Positions 52,918 through 62,166 of a stretch of DNA of 64,000 nt are shown piece by piece. The DNA is from Candidatus Leptovillus gracilis. GTDB lineage: Bacteria > Chloroflexota > Anaerolineae > Promineifilales > Promineifilaceae. The notes below the pieces were generated by a model. The model was given only the letters and a program-made list of their open reading frames with translations, made no database searches and was not told where the DNA came from. Each line of letters begins with the position of its first letter. The stretch's first letter is position 1. Position numbers and translations under genes: made by a program. The stretch lies in assembly GCA_016716065.1 (NCBI GenBank), contig JADJXA010000003.1, positions 1 to 64,000 of the forward strand. The letters run 5' to 3'.

Positions 52918-54020
52918 GCAGCGCGCAGTTAGAAATTCAATTGATCGCCGTGGTCGTGGCGGTGGCTTGCGCCTTGCCCGGCGTTTTCCTGGTGCTGCGG
53001 CGCATGGCGATGCTGAGCGACGCCATCAGCCATACGGTGTTGTTGGGCATTGTCCTGGCCTTTTTTGTGACCCAATCGCTCGAATCGCCCTTGCTGATTT
53101 TTGGCGCGGCGGCGATGGGATTGATCACTGTCGCCTTGGTGGAAATGCTGCACAAAACGCAGTTGGTCAGGCAAGACGCCGCCATCGGCTTGGTCTTTCC
53201 GGCTCTGTTCAGTCTGGCGGTGATCCTCATCTCCCGGTTTGCTAGTGGGGTGCATCTGGACGTGGACGCGGTGCTGTTGGGCGAACTGGCCTTCGCCCCG
53301 TTCGAGCGTTTAACCGTTTTGGGGTTGGAACTGCCCCGCTCGTTGGCGGTAATGGTCGGTATTTTGCTGCTGAATATCCTGTTCATCGGCCTGTTTTATA
53401 AAGAGTTGAAGCTGGCGACTTTTGACAGCAACCTGGCGGCGGCATTGGGCTTTTCCCCGGCCTTGATCCATTACGGGTTGATGGGGGTTGTGTCGGTAAC
53501 GGCCGTTGGCGCTTTCGACGCCGTGGGTTCTGTTCTGGTGGTCGCTCTGATGATCGCTCCGGCGGCGGCGGCCTATTTACTGACCGACAACCTGCCACGG
53601 ATGTTGGCGTTGGCGGCCGGAATCGGCGCGGCCAGCGCCATCAGCGGGTACTGGCTGGCGCGCGCCCTGGACGCCAACATCGCCGGGGCGATGGCGACCA
53701 TGACCGGGCTGCTCTTTTTGTTGGCTTTTGTTTTCGCGCCGGAGCGGGGGATCGTGGCCATCGCCCGACGGCGGCAGCGGCAAAAGTGGGCCTTTGCCCA
53801 GGCAGCGCTGGCCATCCATCTGCTGAATCATGAGGGAACGGCCGTTGCTGCCGTGGAGTGCAGCGCCGCCCACTTGCAAGACCATCTGCGTTGGGAGGCC
53901 GCATTTGCCGCGCAGGTGTTGGAGCGGGCGCAGAAGGGGCAGATTATCAGCCGGGAAAATGGGCTGCTGCGGTTAACGGAAAACGGCCGTTCTCTGGCGG
54001 AGCAGGCGTTGGTGTATTAG
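52914..54020 (+). CDS. Mn/Zn ABC transporter permease 2 with DtxR-like C-terminus
   Basis: A 368-residue ABC-3 permease. The membrane part (to about 285) has MLSDAISHTVLLGIVLAFFV, LKLATFDSNLAAALG and GSVLVVALMIAPAAAAYLL. It is followed by about 80 soluble residues: KWAFAQAALAIHLLNHEGTA, CSAAHLQDHLRWEAAFAAQV and GLLRLTENGRSLAEQ. The last part has the winged-helix wording of the DtxR/MntR family. Such a tail could let the permease sense metal or bind DNA. Permeases with this tail are known in some spirochaetes and Chloroflexota; its role is not settled. Confidence 0.88.
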   Translation: MSSAQLEIQLIAVVVAVACALPGVFLVLRRMAMLSDAISHTVLLGIVLAFFVTQSLESPLLIFGAAAMGLITVALVEMLHKTQLVRQDAAIGLVFPALFSLAVILISRFASGVHLDVDAVLLGELAFAPFERLTVLGLELPRSLAVMVGILLLNILFIGLFYKELKLATFDSNLAAALGFSPALIHYGLMGVVSVTAVGAFDAVGSVLVVALMIAPAAAAYLLTDNLPRMLALAAGIGAASAISGYWLARALDANIAGAMATMTGLLFLLAFVFAPERGIVAIARRRQRQKWAFAQAALAIHLLNHEGTAVAAVECSAAHLQDHLRWEAAFAAQVLERAQKGQIISRENGLLRLTENGRSLAEQALVY

Positions 54021-54350
54021 GCTGGTGGTGGAAGGCATGATGTCTCAATCAAATTCTCCGGCTGGCTGTTTGATCTGACTGTCATGGATTGACTCATTTT
54101 TGTTAAGGTGGTTCCACCGTTCTCCATCCAACCCCTTTGCAACTCCCAACAACGTCAACCACCAGAAATTGACGGCGATGTAAACGGCCGTTTCTCAACA
54201 TAGCCTACGCCACGAGAAAACAGGAAAAAAGCGAACGGCCGTTTCCTTTCCAAACCGTTTGCCCCTCGCCAAACCTATACCACGAGAACCAGCCGCCATT
54301 TTGCAAAAGAACTACGACCATAAACCTTCAAAAATGACAGCGTACCCAGA
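54021..54350. other. Gene-free stretch
   Basis: No coding sequence is supported. It holds two AACGGCCGTTTC palindromes about 50 bp apart (54186 and 54235), followed by similar words GCCACGAGAAA and ACCACGAGAAC. Nothing else is recognisable. Confidence 0.6.
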
Positions 54351-54755
54351 TCAAGGAGCCCTTGCAAATGAGTCGGCAATCAGTTCCTGCAAAACGTTCC
54401 TGTCCACATCGGCCAGTTTCTTAATATACAAGCAAACCTTGCCCGTTGTATATTTACCAAGTTTCTTGAGCAGTGGGTTGTCCGAGTTGTCGCCTACCCC
54501 AATATAGAGCGTGAGGTTCTGTTTGCGGGGGGAGAAGGCGATCTGCGGCATATCGCCTTCCCGCCCACTTTCATACTTGTAATGATATGAGCCAAAGCCG
54601 ATAATGGCAGGTCCCCACATTTTTGGCTCTTCCTTCGTCACCTGCTTCATGATCTTTACGATCTCAAAGCTATCCTTGCGCTTTTGCTCGTCTTCGACTT
54701 CATTCAGAAATTCCTCAACGCTCGCATCGTTCACCTTCGTTTTAATCTCGGCCAT
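54351..54755 (-). CDS. DUF1801 protein
   Basis: A 134-residue YdhG-like DUF1801 protein. Typical segments: VEEFLNEVEDEQKRKDSFEI, MKQVTKEEPKMWGPAIIGFG then YHYKYESGREGDMPQIAFSP, and CLYIKKLADVDRNVLQELIA. The fold is a helix-grip type with unknown ligand. It overlaps the PLP decarboxylase end by 25 bp on the same strand. The whole pair has clearly lower GC than the surroundings, which suggests it was acquired together. Confidence 0.88.
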   Translation of the reverse strand: MAEIKTKVNDASVEEFLNEVEDEQKRKDSFEIVKIMKQVTKEEPKMWGPAIIGFGSYHYKYESGREGDMPQIAFSPRKQNLTLYIGVGDNSDNPLLKKLGKYTTGKVCLYIKKLADVDRNVLQELIADSFARAP

Positions 54756-56323
54756 TTTTGACTCCTTGCATTGATTGAAGACAAATTATAGTTCACTTCC
54801 TCTATTAACTCCTTAGGACGTATTTCGGAATCAAGTTTTTTTCCGAGTCTCATAACAATCTCTGGTAATGCTTCAACATCAGACAAGGTTGTACGGAAGT
54901 TGACGATACATGCACGCAAGAGATATTTGCCTTCGATCACTGCATTTGAAATAAAAGCCTCGCCGCTTTTTTGCAGGCGATTGAGCAATTCTTCATTGAG
55001 TTTGTTCAAATAAGCTTCAACGGCCGTTACGTCATTCGGCATATCCAGCGGAACGAAGCGAAAAGTTGTGATGCTCAGGCTCTGGGTTACAGCCTGCAAT
55101 TCTGGATATGTGCCAACAATCTTATATAACGCTTGCGCAAGTGCGATGTCATCACTGATCATTTGGATGGTGCCTTCTCGCCCTACCTGACGCAATCCAA
55201 GCCAGACTTTCAGGGCGCGGAAACCACGCGAGTTTTGTAAACCGAATTCGTAGTAGTTGATTGGCGGATCATCCTGCGTTCCATCGAAGTTGTAATATGC
55301 AGGATGATGACTGAAGGTTTCTACCAGATGATGAGGATCGCGGACCAGCGCACAACCAGCTTCAAGTGGGCTGTACAGCCATTTGTGTGGATCAAGCGCG
55401 ATAGAGTCCGCTTCGCGCAATCCCAGCAGCTGGGCGGAGGCTTCGGGCAATACGGCGGCAGGAGCACCGTACGCACCATCTACATGGAACCATAGATCAT
55501 ACTTTTTGCAAATGGCCGCAATTTCAGGCAGCGGATCGATTGCACCCGTGCTGACTGTACCTGCTGTGCCGACGACGAGGAAAGGCAGGTGGTTATCCGC
55601 GCGGTCTGCTAAGATCTGCTTTTCAAGAGCATCCATGTCCATCTGCTGATTGGCGTTGGTGGCAATCCAGCGAATAGATTTTGCGCCCAGACCGAAGAGT
55701 TCGGCCGCTTTATCTATCCATGTGTGGGTTTCTTTCGAAACATACGCGATGAGACGTTGGTTGCCTACAGACAAGCCTTCACTGTTAATATCCCATGTAA
55801 CTTTTGATTTGCGAGCGGCCAGGAAGCAGACAAAATTTGCCATATTGCCGCCGCTTACCAGCAGTCCGCCGCAGGCTCTTGGGTAACCCATTAGATCAGC
55901 AATCCAGCGAATCGTCTGGGCTTCAATCTCACTTGCAATCGGCGACAGTATAGATGCTCCGACGTTTGGGTTAATTGCCGCCGCCAATAAATCAGCCAGT
56001 GCGCCGATGGGTGCCGCAGACGATGTAATATATCCCCAGAATCTCGGATGGCCGTTGAGCAGCGAGTGGTCAAAGAGTAGGTCTGCTACTTCACCAAACA
56101 AGTCATTGGCGGGCGAACCGCGCTCAGGCAGGATGTCTGTGCCTAGCAGCTCCCGTATCGCTTGAGGAGACTCCTCGGTTGTCACAGGTCGCTGAGGTAA
56201 TTCATCAAGAAATTCTGCGATTTGGTCTACAAGCTGACGGCCAAGCTTGCGAAATTCGTCGCCGTGAATTTCTAGCGGCGCTTCCCGATTGCGTAGATTA
56301 GGTGTTTGATTGCTAAAGTTCAT
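54731..56323 (-). CDS. PLP-dependent aromatic amino acid decarboxylase-like enzyme
   Basis: A 530-residue group II decarboxylase. The PLP lysine is Lys314 in SIALDPHKWLYSPLEAGC. SGGNMANFVCFLAARK, VVGTAGTVSTGAIDPLPEIA and FHVDGAYGAPAAVL contain the phosphate, ring-stacking and Asp contacts. It removes CO2 from an aromatic or glutamate-like amino acid; the exact substrate cannot be read. Low GC and an attC-like palindrome upstream hint at a mobile origin. Only one ACGGCCGT copy is present in this block. Confidence 0.9.
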   Translation of the reverse strand: MNFSNQTPNLRNREAPLEIHGDEFRKLGRQLVDQIAEFLDELPQRPVTTEESPQAIRELLGTDILPERGSPANDLFGEVADLLFDHSLLNGHPRFWGYITSSAAPIGALADLLAAAINPNVGASILSPIASEIEAQTIRWIADLMGYPRACGGLLVSGGNMANFVCFLAARKSKVTWDINSEGLSVGNQRLIAYVSKETHTWIDKAAELFGLGAKSIRWIATNANQQMDMDALEKQILADRADNHLPFLVVGTAGTVSTGAIDPLPEIAAICKKYDLWFHVDGAYGAPAAVLPEASAQLLGLREADSIALDPHKWLYSPLEAGCALVRDPHHLVETFSHHPAYYNFDGTQDDPPINYYEFGLQNSRGFRALKVWLGLRQVGREGTIQMISDDIALAQALYKIVGTYPELQAVTQSLSITTFRFVPLDMPNDVTAVEAYLNKLNEELLNRLQKSGEAFISNAVIEGKYLLRACIVNFRTTLSDVEALPEIVMRLGKKLDSEIRPKELIEEVNYNLSSINARSQKWPRLKRR

Positions 56324-56383
56324 TTTCGCTCCTCTAAAATAATGGTGACCGATTTAGGGACAGACGCGCAAAGTAAGTATGCC

Positions 56384-56425
56384 GCCCAACGGATTGCGTT
56401 AGCGGATTTTGGGCGGCTGTTGGGC
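56384..56425. repeat. attC-like palindrome
   Basis: GCCCAAC and GTTGGGC face each other 42 bp apart, with an inner GCCGCCCAA...TTGGGCGGC pairing. The outer heptamers fit the RYYYAAC/GTTRRRY pattern of integron cassette sites. It is shorter than normal attC sites and no integrase is in the window, so this is tentative. Confidence 0.35.
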
Positions 56426-56523
56426 TTTTCATTAGAGTGTTTGCTCGCCTTCTCCTGCTAAATGGAATCTTGCGCCGCCTCTCGTTCGTTTGGCATTCAA
56501 AATGAACAAGTTCCCACACCCAA

Positions 56524-57186
56524 TTAGGATGTAAACTGCTTCCAATGGCCTTCAGAGACAACTTCGACGGTTCCGTTAACAACCTTTATGGCTGTCTGTT
56601 CGTCAATGGCATAGGACGGGATGCCAATATCGGCCGCCCACCGCTCTGCGTCAGCCAGGGTGTTCGTCGGGAAAGCGTCCAGGTGCGGGAAGATTGAGAA
56701 GTTGACGACTCCCAGGGTGCGGTCGTCCGGCGCGGACGGCCACTCGACAAAGTAAGCTCCGATCCGGGGCGTCATCACCATGCTTCCAGCACTCACTCCC
56801 ACCCAAACCGTGTCGGGCAGCGAAGGCAGCAGATCGGCCAGCCCGGACTCCCGCATCCAGTGGCACAGGTACGTCGCGTCGCCGCCGTCAACCAGGAGCA
56901 CGTCTGCCTCCTGGAGCCAGGGGATCCATCGCTCCATGCCGATGGTGGGCAGCGCGGTGAGTTCGAGGACACCGAGCGATGCCCAGCCTAGGCCGGACAA
57001 GTATCGGAATTCGGTCTCGGCGGCTATGAAGCCTCGCACCGATGCTGGACCGCACATCGGGTGCCCCCACTGTGCGGTCGGGATGCAGAGGGCGTGACAC
57101 TCGTCGATCTGCTTGCCCAGCAGGGCGACCAGCGCATCGTGGATGCTGCTGTTTGTGATACCCCCGGAAGTGAGAAGAAGTTTCAT
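56524..57186 (-). CDS. Peptidase S51 (dipeptidase E-like)
   Basis: A 220-residue serine peptidase-like protein. Start at ATG 57186 (MKLLLTSGGITN) with AAGGAG before it; an open frame runs further back without support. VLLVDGGDATYLCHWMRESG is followed by the nucleophile in VWVGVSAGSMVMTPRIG and FPHLDAFPTNTLADAERWA with acid and His-bearing loops. S51 members cut Asp-X dipeptides or cyanophycin-type products. It carries no signal peptide. Confidence 0.87.
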   Translation of the reverse strand: MKLLLTSGGITNSSIHDALVALLGKQIDECHALCIPTAQWGHPMCGPASVRGFIAAETEFRYLSGLGWASLGVLELTALPTIGMERWIPWLQEADVLLVDGGDATYLCHWMRESGLADLLPSLPDTVWVGVSAGSMVMTPRIGAYFVEWPSAPDDRTLGVVNFSIFPHLDAFPTNTLADAERWAADIGIPSYAIDEQTAIKVVNGTVEVVSEGHWKQFTS

Positions 57187-57316
57187 GATCACACTCCTTG
57201 CCAATAGAATGAGGCCCGAACGGCCCATCCCGCTTGAATTGTACGACAATCAACATTTCCAATAACACAAGAGACCTCATGAGTGGGCTGCACTCACCAC
57301 CACGAATGAAAACCCT

Positions 57317-57366
57317 GGGAGCGCAGGCGTCTCGCCTGCCGGGGCGGACGGGACGTCCGCGCTCCC
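57317..57366. repeat. GC-rich dispersed inverted repeat
   Basis: Runs from GGGAGCGCAGGCGTCTCGCC to GACGGGACGTCCGCGCTCCC. It consists of two small hairpins inside an outer GGGAGCG/CGCTCCC pair. Sequences of this kind are common intergenic repeats and give spurious VPSAPAGETPALPG peptides. The 470-bp gap here has no gene. Confidence 0.6.
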
Positions 57367-57506
57367 ATTTTCAAGGGAGAAAATACCATTTCTTTTCAGA
57401 AATTCTTTCTTTGCTATGTCTGCCCGCCCTACGCCCGGTTCAGCCGCGCTGGCGCGGTCAGCCAAAATCTCAATCGCAGCTAACAAGCCAACCACCTGAG
57501 GACTCG

Positions 57507-57545
57507 CGCCAGCCCTTCGGCGCTGCTCAGGACAGGCCGTCAACG
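57507..57545. repeat. CPEQRRR-type intergenic repeat
   Basis: CGCCAGCCCTTCGGCGCTGC followed by TCAGGACAGGC. Its reverse translation gives the ACPEQRRRA peptide seen in countless spurious ORFs. It is treated as a dispersed repeat, not a gene. Confidence 0.5.
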
Positions 57546-57659
57546 GGAGCCTCCCATGCCTGGCGGGGCATTCCCCCACCAGAGAAACCTCCTCGCCACG
57601 CCAGTCACACACGGATATCCTATACCTATTCTGTGACCCAACTTCCTCCTGGACAGGCG

Positions 57660-57956
57660 CTAATTCTTTAGGATCGCCGGCAAGTAGACGGTTGTGCCTG
57701 CCGATCCCGTGCTGCCAGACCAATAGCCGCTGCTGACGACATAACCGGCGCTGCCGGCCGTTGGTGGACTGGCGGCGCTTTGCCCAATCGTGCCTTGAAC
57801 CCGGTAGCCGGCCGAACTGGATTGGCCGCCGCCGCCGCCGATGACGTGCCACTCCAGGTTGAACCCGGCCGACGTTTGCGCCAGCGCTGCCGCGCCGAAG
57901 GCCAACAGCAGCAGGGTCACAGCCATAACGATGATTTGCTGTTTCTTCTGTGTCAT
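57660..57956 (-). CDS. Small secreted protein with YLP tail
   Basis: A 98-residue exported protein. Signal peptide IVMAVTLLLLAFGAAALAQT, then a Gly/Ser-rich beta segment (WHVIGGGGGQSSSAGYRVQG, TIGQSAASPPTAGSAGYVVS, SGYW) and the end TTVYLPAILKN. The GGGG...SSAGYRV...GQ...GY..SSGYW pattern recurs in Chloroflexota secreted proteins. It ends in the same YLP-type tail as the C25 peptidase. It lies directly upstream of the next secreted protein (10-bp gap), in one operon. Confidence 0.75.
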   Translation of the reverse strand: MTQKKQQIIVMAVTLLLLAFGAAALAQTSAGFNLEWHVIGGGGGQSSSAGYRVQGTIGQSAASPPTAGSAGYVVSSGYWSGSTGSAGTTVYLPAILKN

Positions 57957-57966
57957 CTGTGCCTCC

Positions 57967-59451
57967 TTACTGCAATGTGACGTAGACGTAGATCATTTCC
58001 TGCGTCCCATTGAGCGGTTCTAACGCCTTGCCGAATACTGTGCCGGGAACGGCCGTTTCCATCCCTTCCACATTCATCACCGCTGCCTTACCTGCCAGGC
58101 CCATACCGCCGGTAGACAACAAGTCACCCGGCTGGATGCTGTCGGTCAACGCACTGGCTTTCACCAGAGCCGGCCCCTGTACCACCACCAGCAAAAACTC
58201 ACCCGGTGCGACTTTGCCCGGTGGCGTCGCATCCATCTCCGCCAGGCGCTCTTGCGCCGTATCGTCGGGAAACTCCAGATCGGGATCCACAGCGTCAATG
58301 TTGAAGCGGCTGAAGACCACCCCCGCCACAGCCGTACTGTTGGCTGTGTGGGCGCTGCTCACCTGCACAATGGGTCCGTCAACGGCCGTTACCGACCGGT
58401 TAATCCCGCTAAAAACCACCACCTCCCCTGGAGCCAGTGCTTCTGTCCCACCATTCTGCATCACCTGCATCAGGGCGCCAGCGAGATTATAATTGAGCGC
58501 ATAAAGGTTATCCGGCGTGTAAAAACCGTAATTGTTGTTCGCCAGACCGGTGCGGCCAGTCACGCCATGATAGGTGGAACTTGTCCCCCACACGCCATAA
58601 TTGGAATTGCTCACGCCATAAACGCCAATGCCGGCGCCGCTGGCCCCATACGTCCCCCGATTTGAGCCAATACCCACCACCCCTACCGCACCCAGCGGCT
58701 GGGCAATATCGGCCACGTTACCGGCCTCGCCGCGCACACCCTGATTGGTGGCGCTTCGGGCGAGTACGCCATACCCGCCTTGCGCCGTGACAAAAGCGCC
58801 ATGATCATAATGATCCGTGCCGCTCGTCTCCACGCGAATGCCGTGGCCGCCGCTGCTGCTGAAGTAGCCGCCCCAACTGTTACTGCTGGACCCCCGGACG
58901 CCATAATTGTTGGTACTCGAACCATAGAGGCCCATACCGCCATTGGCATCGGCCCGCAGCGCCGTACCAGTTGCCGGCGCGGCGCCAGACAGGGCGGCCT
59001 CGCCCCCACCCAGCGCATCGCCAACAATCGTCGCGCCAGGGCGCAGGCTCAGGGCGTAGGGCGCGGGCAGGATTTCCTGGCGCGGCGACAGCGTTTGCCC
59101 GTCCACGATGATGCTCAACCAGAGCGCCTGGCCGTTAAAGGATGCCTGGCTCACACCCAGTTTCACGTTGAACAGTCCATTCGCCACGGCAATGTTGAGA
59201 TTACCGCTGTCCCACAACGCAGATCCGGCCACGCTGGCATTGTAGACCACAAAACGCATGGTGTACGCGCCGTTTAAGGGCGTGCCGCCGGGATCGGTCA
59301 GCCGCCCCTGGTAGCTGATACCGCTGGCTACGACAGCCTCCACCGCCGCCGGAGCTGTCGGTAGGCGCTGGGCTATCGCCCCGGCCGCGCCAACCAGCAG
59401 CAGCACAAGGGTAATGCTCGTGACAATCATGGACATTGTTTTCGTTTTCAT
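57967..59451 (-). CDS. Secreted beta-helix-like repeat protein
   Basis: A 494-residue exported protein. Start at ATG 59451 (MKTKTMSMIVTSITLVLLLV) with AAGGAAGG upstream; the open frame to 59955 is an antisense-like extension over the next gene. The mature N-terminus SGISYQGRLTDPGGTPLNGA resembles a domain found before tail-fibre-like repeats. The centre has many YGVxGSS / NYGVWGTSS / GVYGVSNSN turns, as in stacked beta-helices. The C-terminal third (GTEALAPGEVVVFSGINRSV) is globular. Probably a surface or fibre protein. Confidence 0.75.
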   Translation of the reverse strand: MKTKTMSMIVTSITLVLLLVGAAGAIAQRLPTAPAAVEAVVASGISYQGRLTDPGGTPLNGAYTMRFVVYNASVAGSALWDSGNLNIAVANGLFNVKLGVSQASFNGQALWLSIIVDGQTLSPRQEILPAPYALSLRPGATIVGDALGGGEAALSGAAPATGTALRADANGGMGLYGSSTNNYGVRGSSSNSWGGYFSSSGGHGIRVETSGTDHYDHGAFVTAQGGYGVLARSATNQGVRGEAGNVADIAQPLGAVGVVGIGSNRGTYGASGAGIGVYGVSNSNYGVWGTSSTYHGVTGRTGLANNNYGFYTPDNLYALNYNLAGALMQVMQNGGTEALAPGEVVVFSGINRSVTAVDGPIVQVSSAHTANSTAVAGVVFSRFNIDAVDPDLEFPDDTAQERLAEMDATPPGKVAPGEFLLVVVQGPALVKASALTDSIQPGDLLSTGGMGLAGKAAVMNVEGMETAVPGTVFGKALEPLNGTQEMIYVYVTLQ

Positions 59452-59518
59452 CTTTACCTTCCTTTGCGGGTTTTCCGCAATTGAGTTGGGCCTGATGGCC
59501 CGCTGATCATATGCACAG

Positions 59519-61639
59519 CTATGGGGATTTGTAGACACCCTGCCGCAGGGCGATGGCCTGCCGCAGGGCGATGGCCTGTGCATTGTGGGGATCGTGTTGT
59601 AGGGCGGCGGCAACGGCCGTTTCCGCTTCCGGTGTGCGTCCCATTTGCCAATAACAGTGCGCCAGTCCGGCATAAGCCCGGCCAGACTCCGGCAATAAAC
59701 GCACCGCCTCCCGGTAATCGGCCAGCGCCTCTTCCAACCGCCCCAAAGCCATCTCTGCCGCGCCCAGATAGATGTAGGCTTCGCCATAAGTGCCATCCAG
59801 GATGACGGCTTGCCGCAGCAGCGGCGCGGCCGTTTCCGCATCGCCTCGCTCCAGGTGAAACTGGCCCCAGGCCATGTAGATGGCCGCCTGATTGGGCGAC
59901 AAGGCGGCGGCTTGCTGGTAGGCCATATCCGCCAACTGGTGAACATCCAGGCCAAACTGCCCGGCGGCCGATTCGTAGAATTGGGCCGTTTGCCGCCAGA
60001 GGACCGGATCGTCCGGGCGCAACTGTCGCGCGGTCAGCAGGCTGGTTTCCGCCTGCACCCACCAGTTTGCGGCGTCAGCCGGATTGGCGGCGGCTTGCTG
60101 CCAGTAAGCCTGGCTGAGACGCAGGTGATGGGCGGGTTCGTCCGGCCAATAGGCGGCGGCTTGTCCCGCAGAGGCAACAGACGCTTCCCAGTCGCCCATC
60201 TGCGCGTAGCGCTGGGAGGAACGGTTGGCGATGTCGGCCAGCAGAGGACGGCCGTTTAGCAGCCAGACGGCCGTTCCCACCCCCACCACCAGCAGCCCGC
60301 CGAGCGCCCATTGACGAAACGGCCGTTGCCCCACCACAACTTCCGACTGCGCAGGCGGCGGCGCGGCCAGAGCCACACCCATCCCCAGCAGCAGCCAGGT
60401 TGCCATAGCCGTGGGGGTGACATCGAAACTTGTCAGATTGTTAGCGACATTGCCCAGCATGGCCGCTAAAATCGCCGCCAGCAGCGCCCGCTGCGCTGGC
60501 GGCAGTGGCCGGCGCAGCGCCTTCACGCTGACGATGACAAACAGGAGCAGCAGCAGGCCAAAGGCCAGCAAACCGGGCAGTCCGGCAGTTATGGCCCAAT
60601 CCAGCAAGAGATTGTGCGCTCGATCGACGAAGAAATCGCGCCCCTGAAAATAGACGAGTTCCGGCGGGTAAACGCGCGGGAAAACCAATCCCAGGGAGTC
60701 GGCGCCGTAACCGAGTAACGGCCGTTGCCGAATCAATTCCACGGTGCCCTGCCAGATGGACAGGCGGGCGGCTGTGGAGCCAGCCTGCTGCTGGCCCAAC
60801 CAAAACACAGTCAGCGGCCCGCTGATAAAAAGCAGGGCGACGCCGCCCCAGGCCAGCCGCCGCCAGCGCCGCGCCAGCCGAGGTCCATAGCAGAGCAGGA
60901 GGAAGAGGGAGAGGGAAACGGCCGTTGCCAGCCAGGCGCTGCGCGCCAACGTCAGCCCGATCACCACAATCTGGCCTATAAACAGCGCCGACCAGAGCAC
61001 GCGCCAGCGACGTTGGGGTGTGGTGAGCAGCAGCGCCAGCGTCAACGGAACCATCAGGGCCAGGTACGCGCCGACAAAGTTGGCACGGCCTAAGGCAGCG
61101 TAAATGGGTGAGCGGGCGTCGCTGACCAGGCCGAACGGATTCCAGCCCAGCGCCTGCCCCAGGCTGAGCAGGATGAGCAGCCCACTGGCCGTGACTAGTG
61201 TTCTAATCAACTGCCTGGCGCGGGATAGGGTGGTGAACTGTTCGGCAGCCAGCAAAAACAAGAGGAGGTAGGTGAGTAGGGTGATGGTTCCCTGGCCGCG
61301 CTCATAGCTGCCCCACAAACTGAGACGCCAATTAACGGCCGTTACCGTCGTGACAACTAGCACCCATGCCAGCAGTGCGACTGCTCCTGAAAGGGGGTTG
61401 GTGTGCCAGGCGCGCCGCAGCGAACGCCCGGTCACGGCATATTCAACAAGGAATAAACCTGTCAGCAGCCAGACCAACGTTCTGAGCAGCGCTGCTTTGG
61501 GCAGTTCAAAGGGCTGTTGCCCCCATAAGTTGACCCAAAGCGGAACCAAAATCACTAGTAGAAGCCATCCGGCATCCTGCGCCATTTTCAAGCGGGATGA
61601 TACGACTGCTGGGACAATCGTTTTTTCGGGATTTTTCAT
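59519..61639 (-). CDS. O-antigen ligase-like membrane protein with TPR repeats
   Basis: A 706-residue protein. The first 430 residues hold about twelve membrane helices with the Wzy/WaaL (PF04932) loop GYGADSLGLVFPRVYPPEL, FVDRAHNLLLDWAITAGLPG. The C-terminal half has TPR units such as WGQFHLERGDAETAAPLLRQ and IYLGAAEMALGRLEEALADY. It ends with a short duplicated AIALRQ. It polymerises or ligates surface polysaccharide or glycan. It precedes the two secreted proteins on the same strand, so glycosylation of a surface layer is possible (inference). Confidence 0.88.
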   Translation of the reverse strand: MKNPEKTIVPAVVSSRLKMAQDAGWLLLVILVPLWVNLWGQQPFELPKAALLRTLVWLLTGLFLVEYAVTGRSLRRAWHTNPLSGAVALLAWVLVVTTVTAVNWRLSLWGSYERGQGTITLLTYLLLFLLAAEQFTTLSRARQLIRTLVTASGLLILLSLGQALGWNPFGLVSDARSPIYAALGRANFVGAYLALMVPLTLALLLTTPQRRWRVLWSALFIGQIVVIGLTLARSAWLATAVSLSLFLLLCYGPRLARRWRRLAWGGVALLFISGPLTVFWLGQQQAGSTAARLSIWQGTVELIRQRPLLGYGADSLGLVFPRVYPPELVYFQGRDFFVDRAHNLLLDWAITAGLPGLLAFGLLLLLFVIVSVKALRRPLPPAQRALLAAILAAMLGNVANNLTSFDVTPTAMATWLLLGMGVALAAPPPAQSEVVVGQRPFRQWALGGLLVVGVGTAVWLLNGRPLLADIANRSSQRYAQMGDWEASVASAGQAAAYWPDEPAHHLRLSQAYWQQAAANPADAANWWVQAETSLLTARQLRPDDPVLWRQTAQFYESAAGQFGLDVHQLADMAYQQAAALSPNQAAIYMAWGQFHLERGDAETAAPLLRQAVILDGTYGEAYIYLGAAEMALGRLEEALADYREAVRLLPESGRAYAGLAHCYWQMGRTPEAETAVAAALQHDPHNAQAIALRQAIALRQGVYKSP

Positions 61640-62166
61640 TTAGTTGTGTAGAAGTTGGTGATAGGGACAACGATGATTTGAGTATGGGGATGAGAAGATT
61701 ATCTTGTCACAATTCCCTTTTTCATCATTAATCTTAAACGAAGCTGTTATTTGGCACAACCACTCTTTGTCACCGTTCGGCTGATACGTATATTTGTGTC
61801 TTTGGGGCCGTTAAGCAGCAAGACCGCGAGACGGTCATATAGTGTTTTGGTTCAGATGTTACACTGAGTCGCAAATCTGTTCTACAGACAACTCGTTTGG
61901 TTCCAAGACTTTAGCCTGACGCGGCTAATTAATGGCGACAATTCCTTCGATCTGTTCCATTCGACTGAGATACGCGGGAATATACCTTTTGGGTGGGATA
62001 TGCAAAAACACCCACCTTCGGCGCGGTCGGAACGTATCGCCTCGGGGCGTAGGTGGACACAGAAACCAGCGTCCCCACCGGCGGCAGCGAGGCGGATGGA
62101 GGGAACAATGTCTATGGCTGTTATAGGCTGATGGTATAGAGCGGCGGTGGGTGATGGCTTTGGCGG
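61640..62166. other. Gene-free stretch with a coding scrap
   Basis: No intact gene. On the plus strand, about 61907-62050 reads QDFSLTRLINGDNSFDLFHS then TEIRGNIPFGWDMQKHPPSA, which looks like a piece of a former protein but has no start and no recognisable family. The rest is AT-richer DNA with no clear signal. Confidence 0.4.

Noticed and set aside
57277..57852. 191-codon ORF with CPEQRRRA and VPSAPAGETPALPG
   Set aside because: Both peptides are products of dispersed intergenic repeats, and the ORF overlaps the secreted protein gene in another frame.
59452..59955. N-terminal extension of the beta-helix protein frame
   Set aside because: It overlaps the O-antigen ligase gene in another frame; a signal peptide and ribosome site mark the start at 59451.
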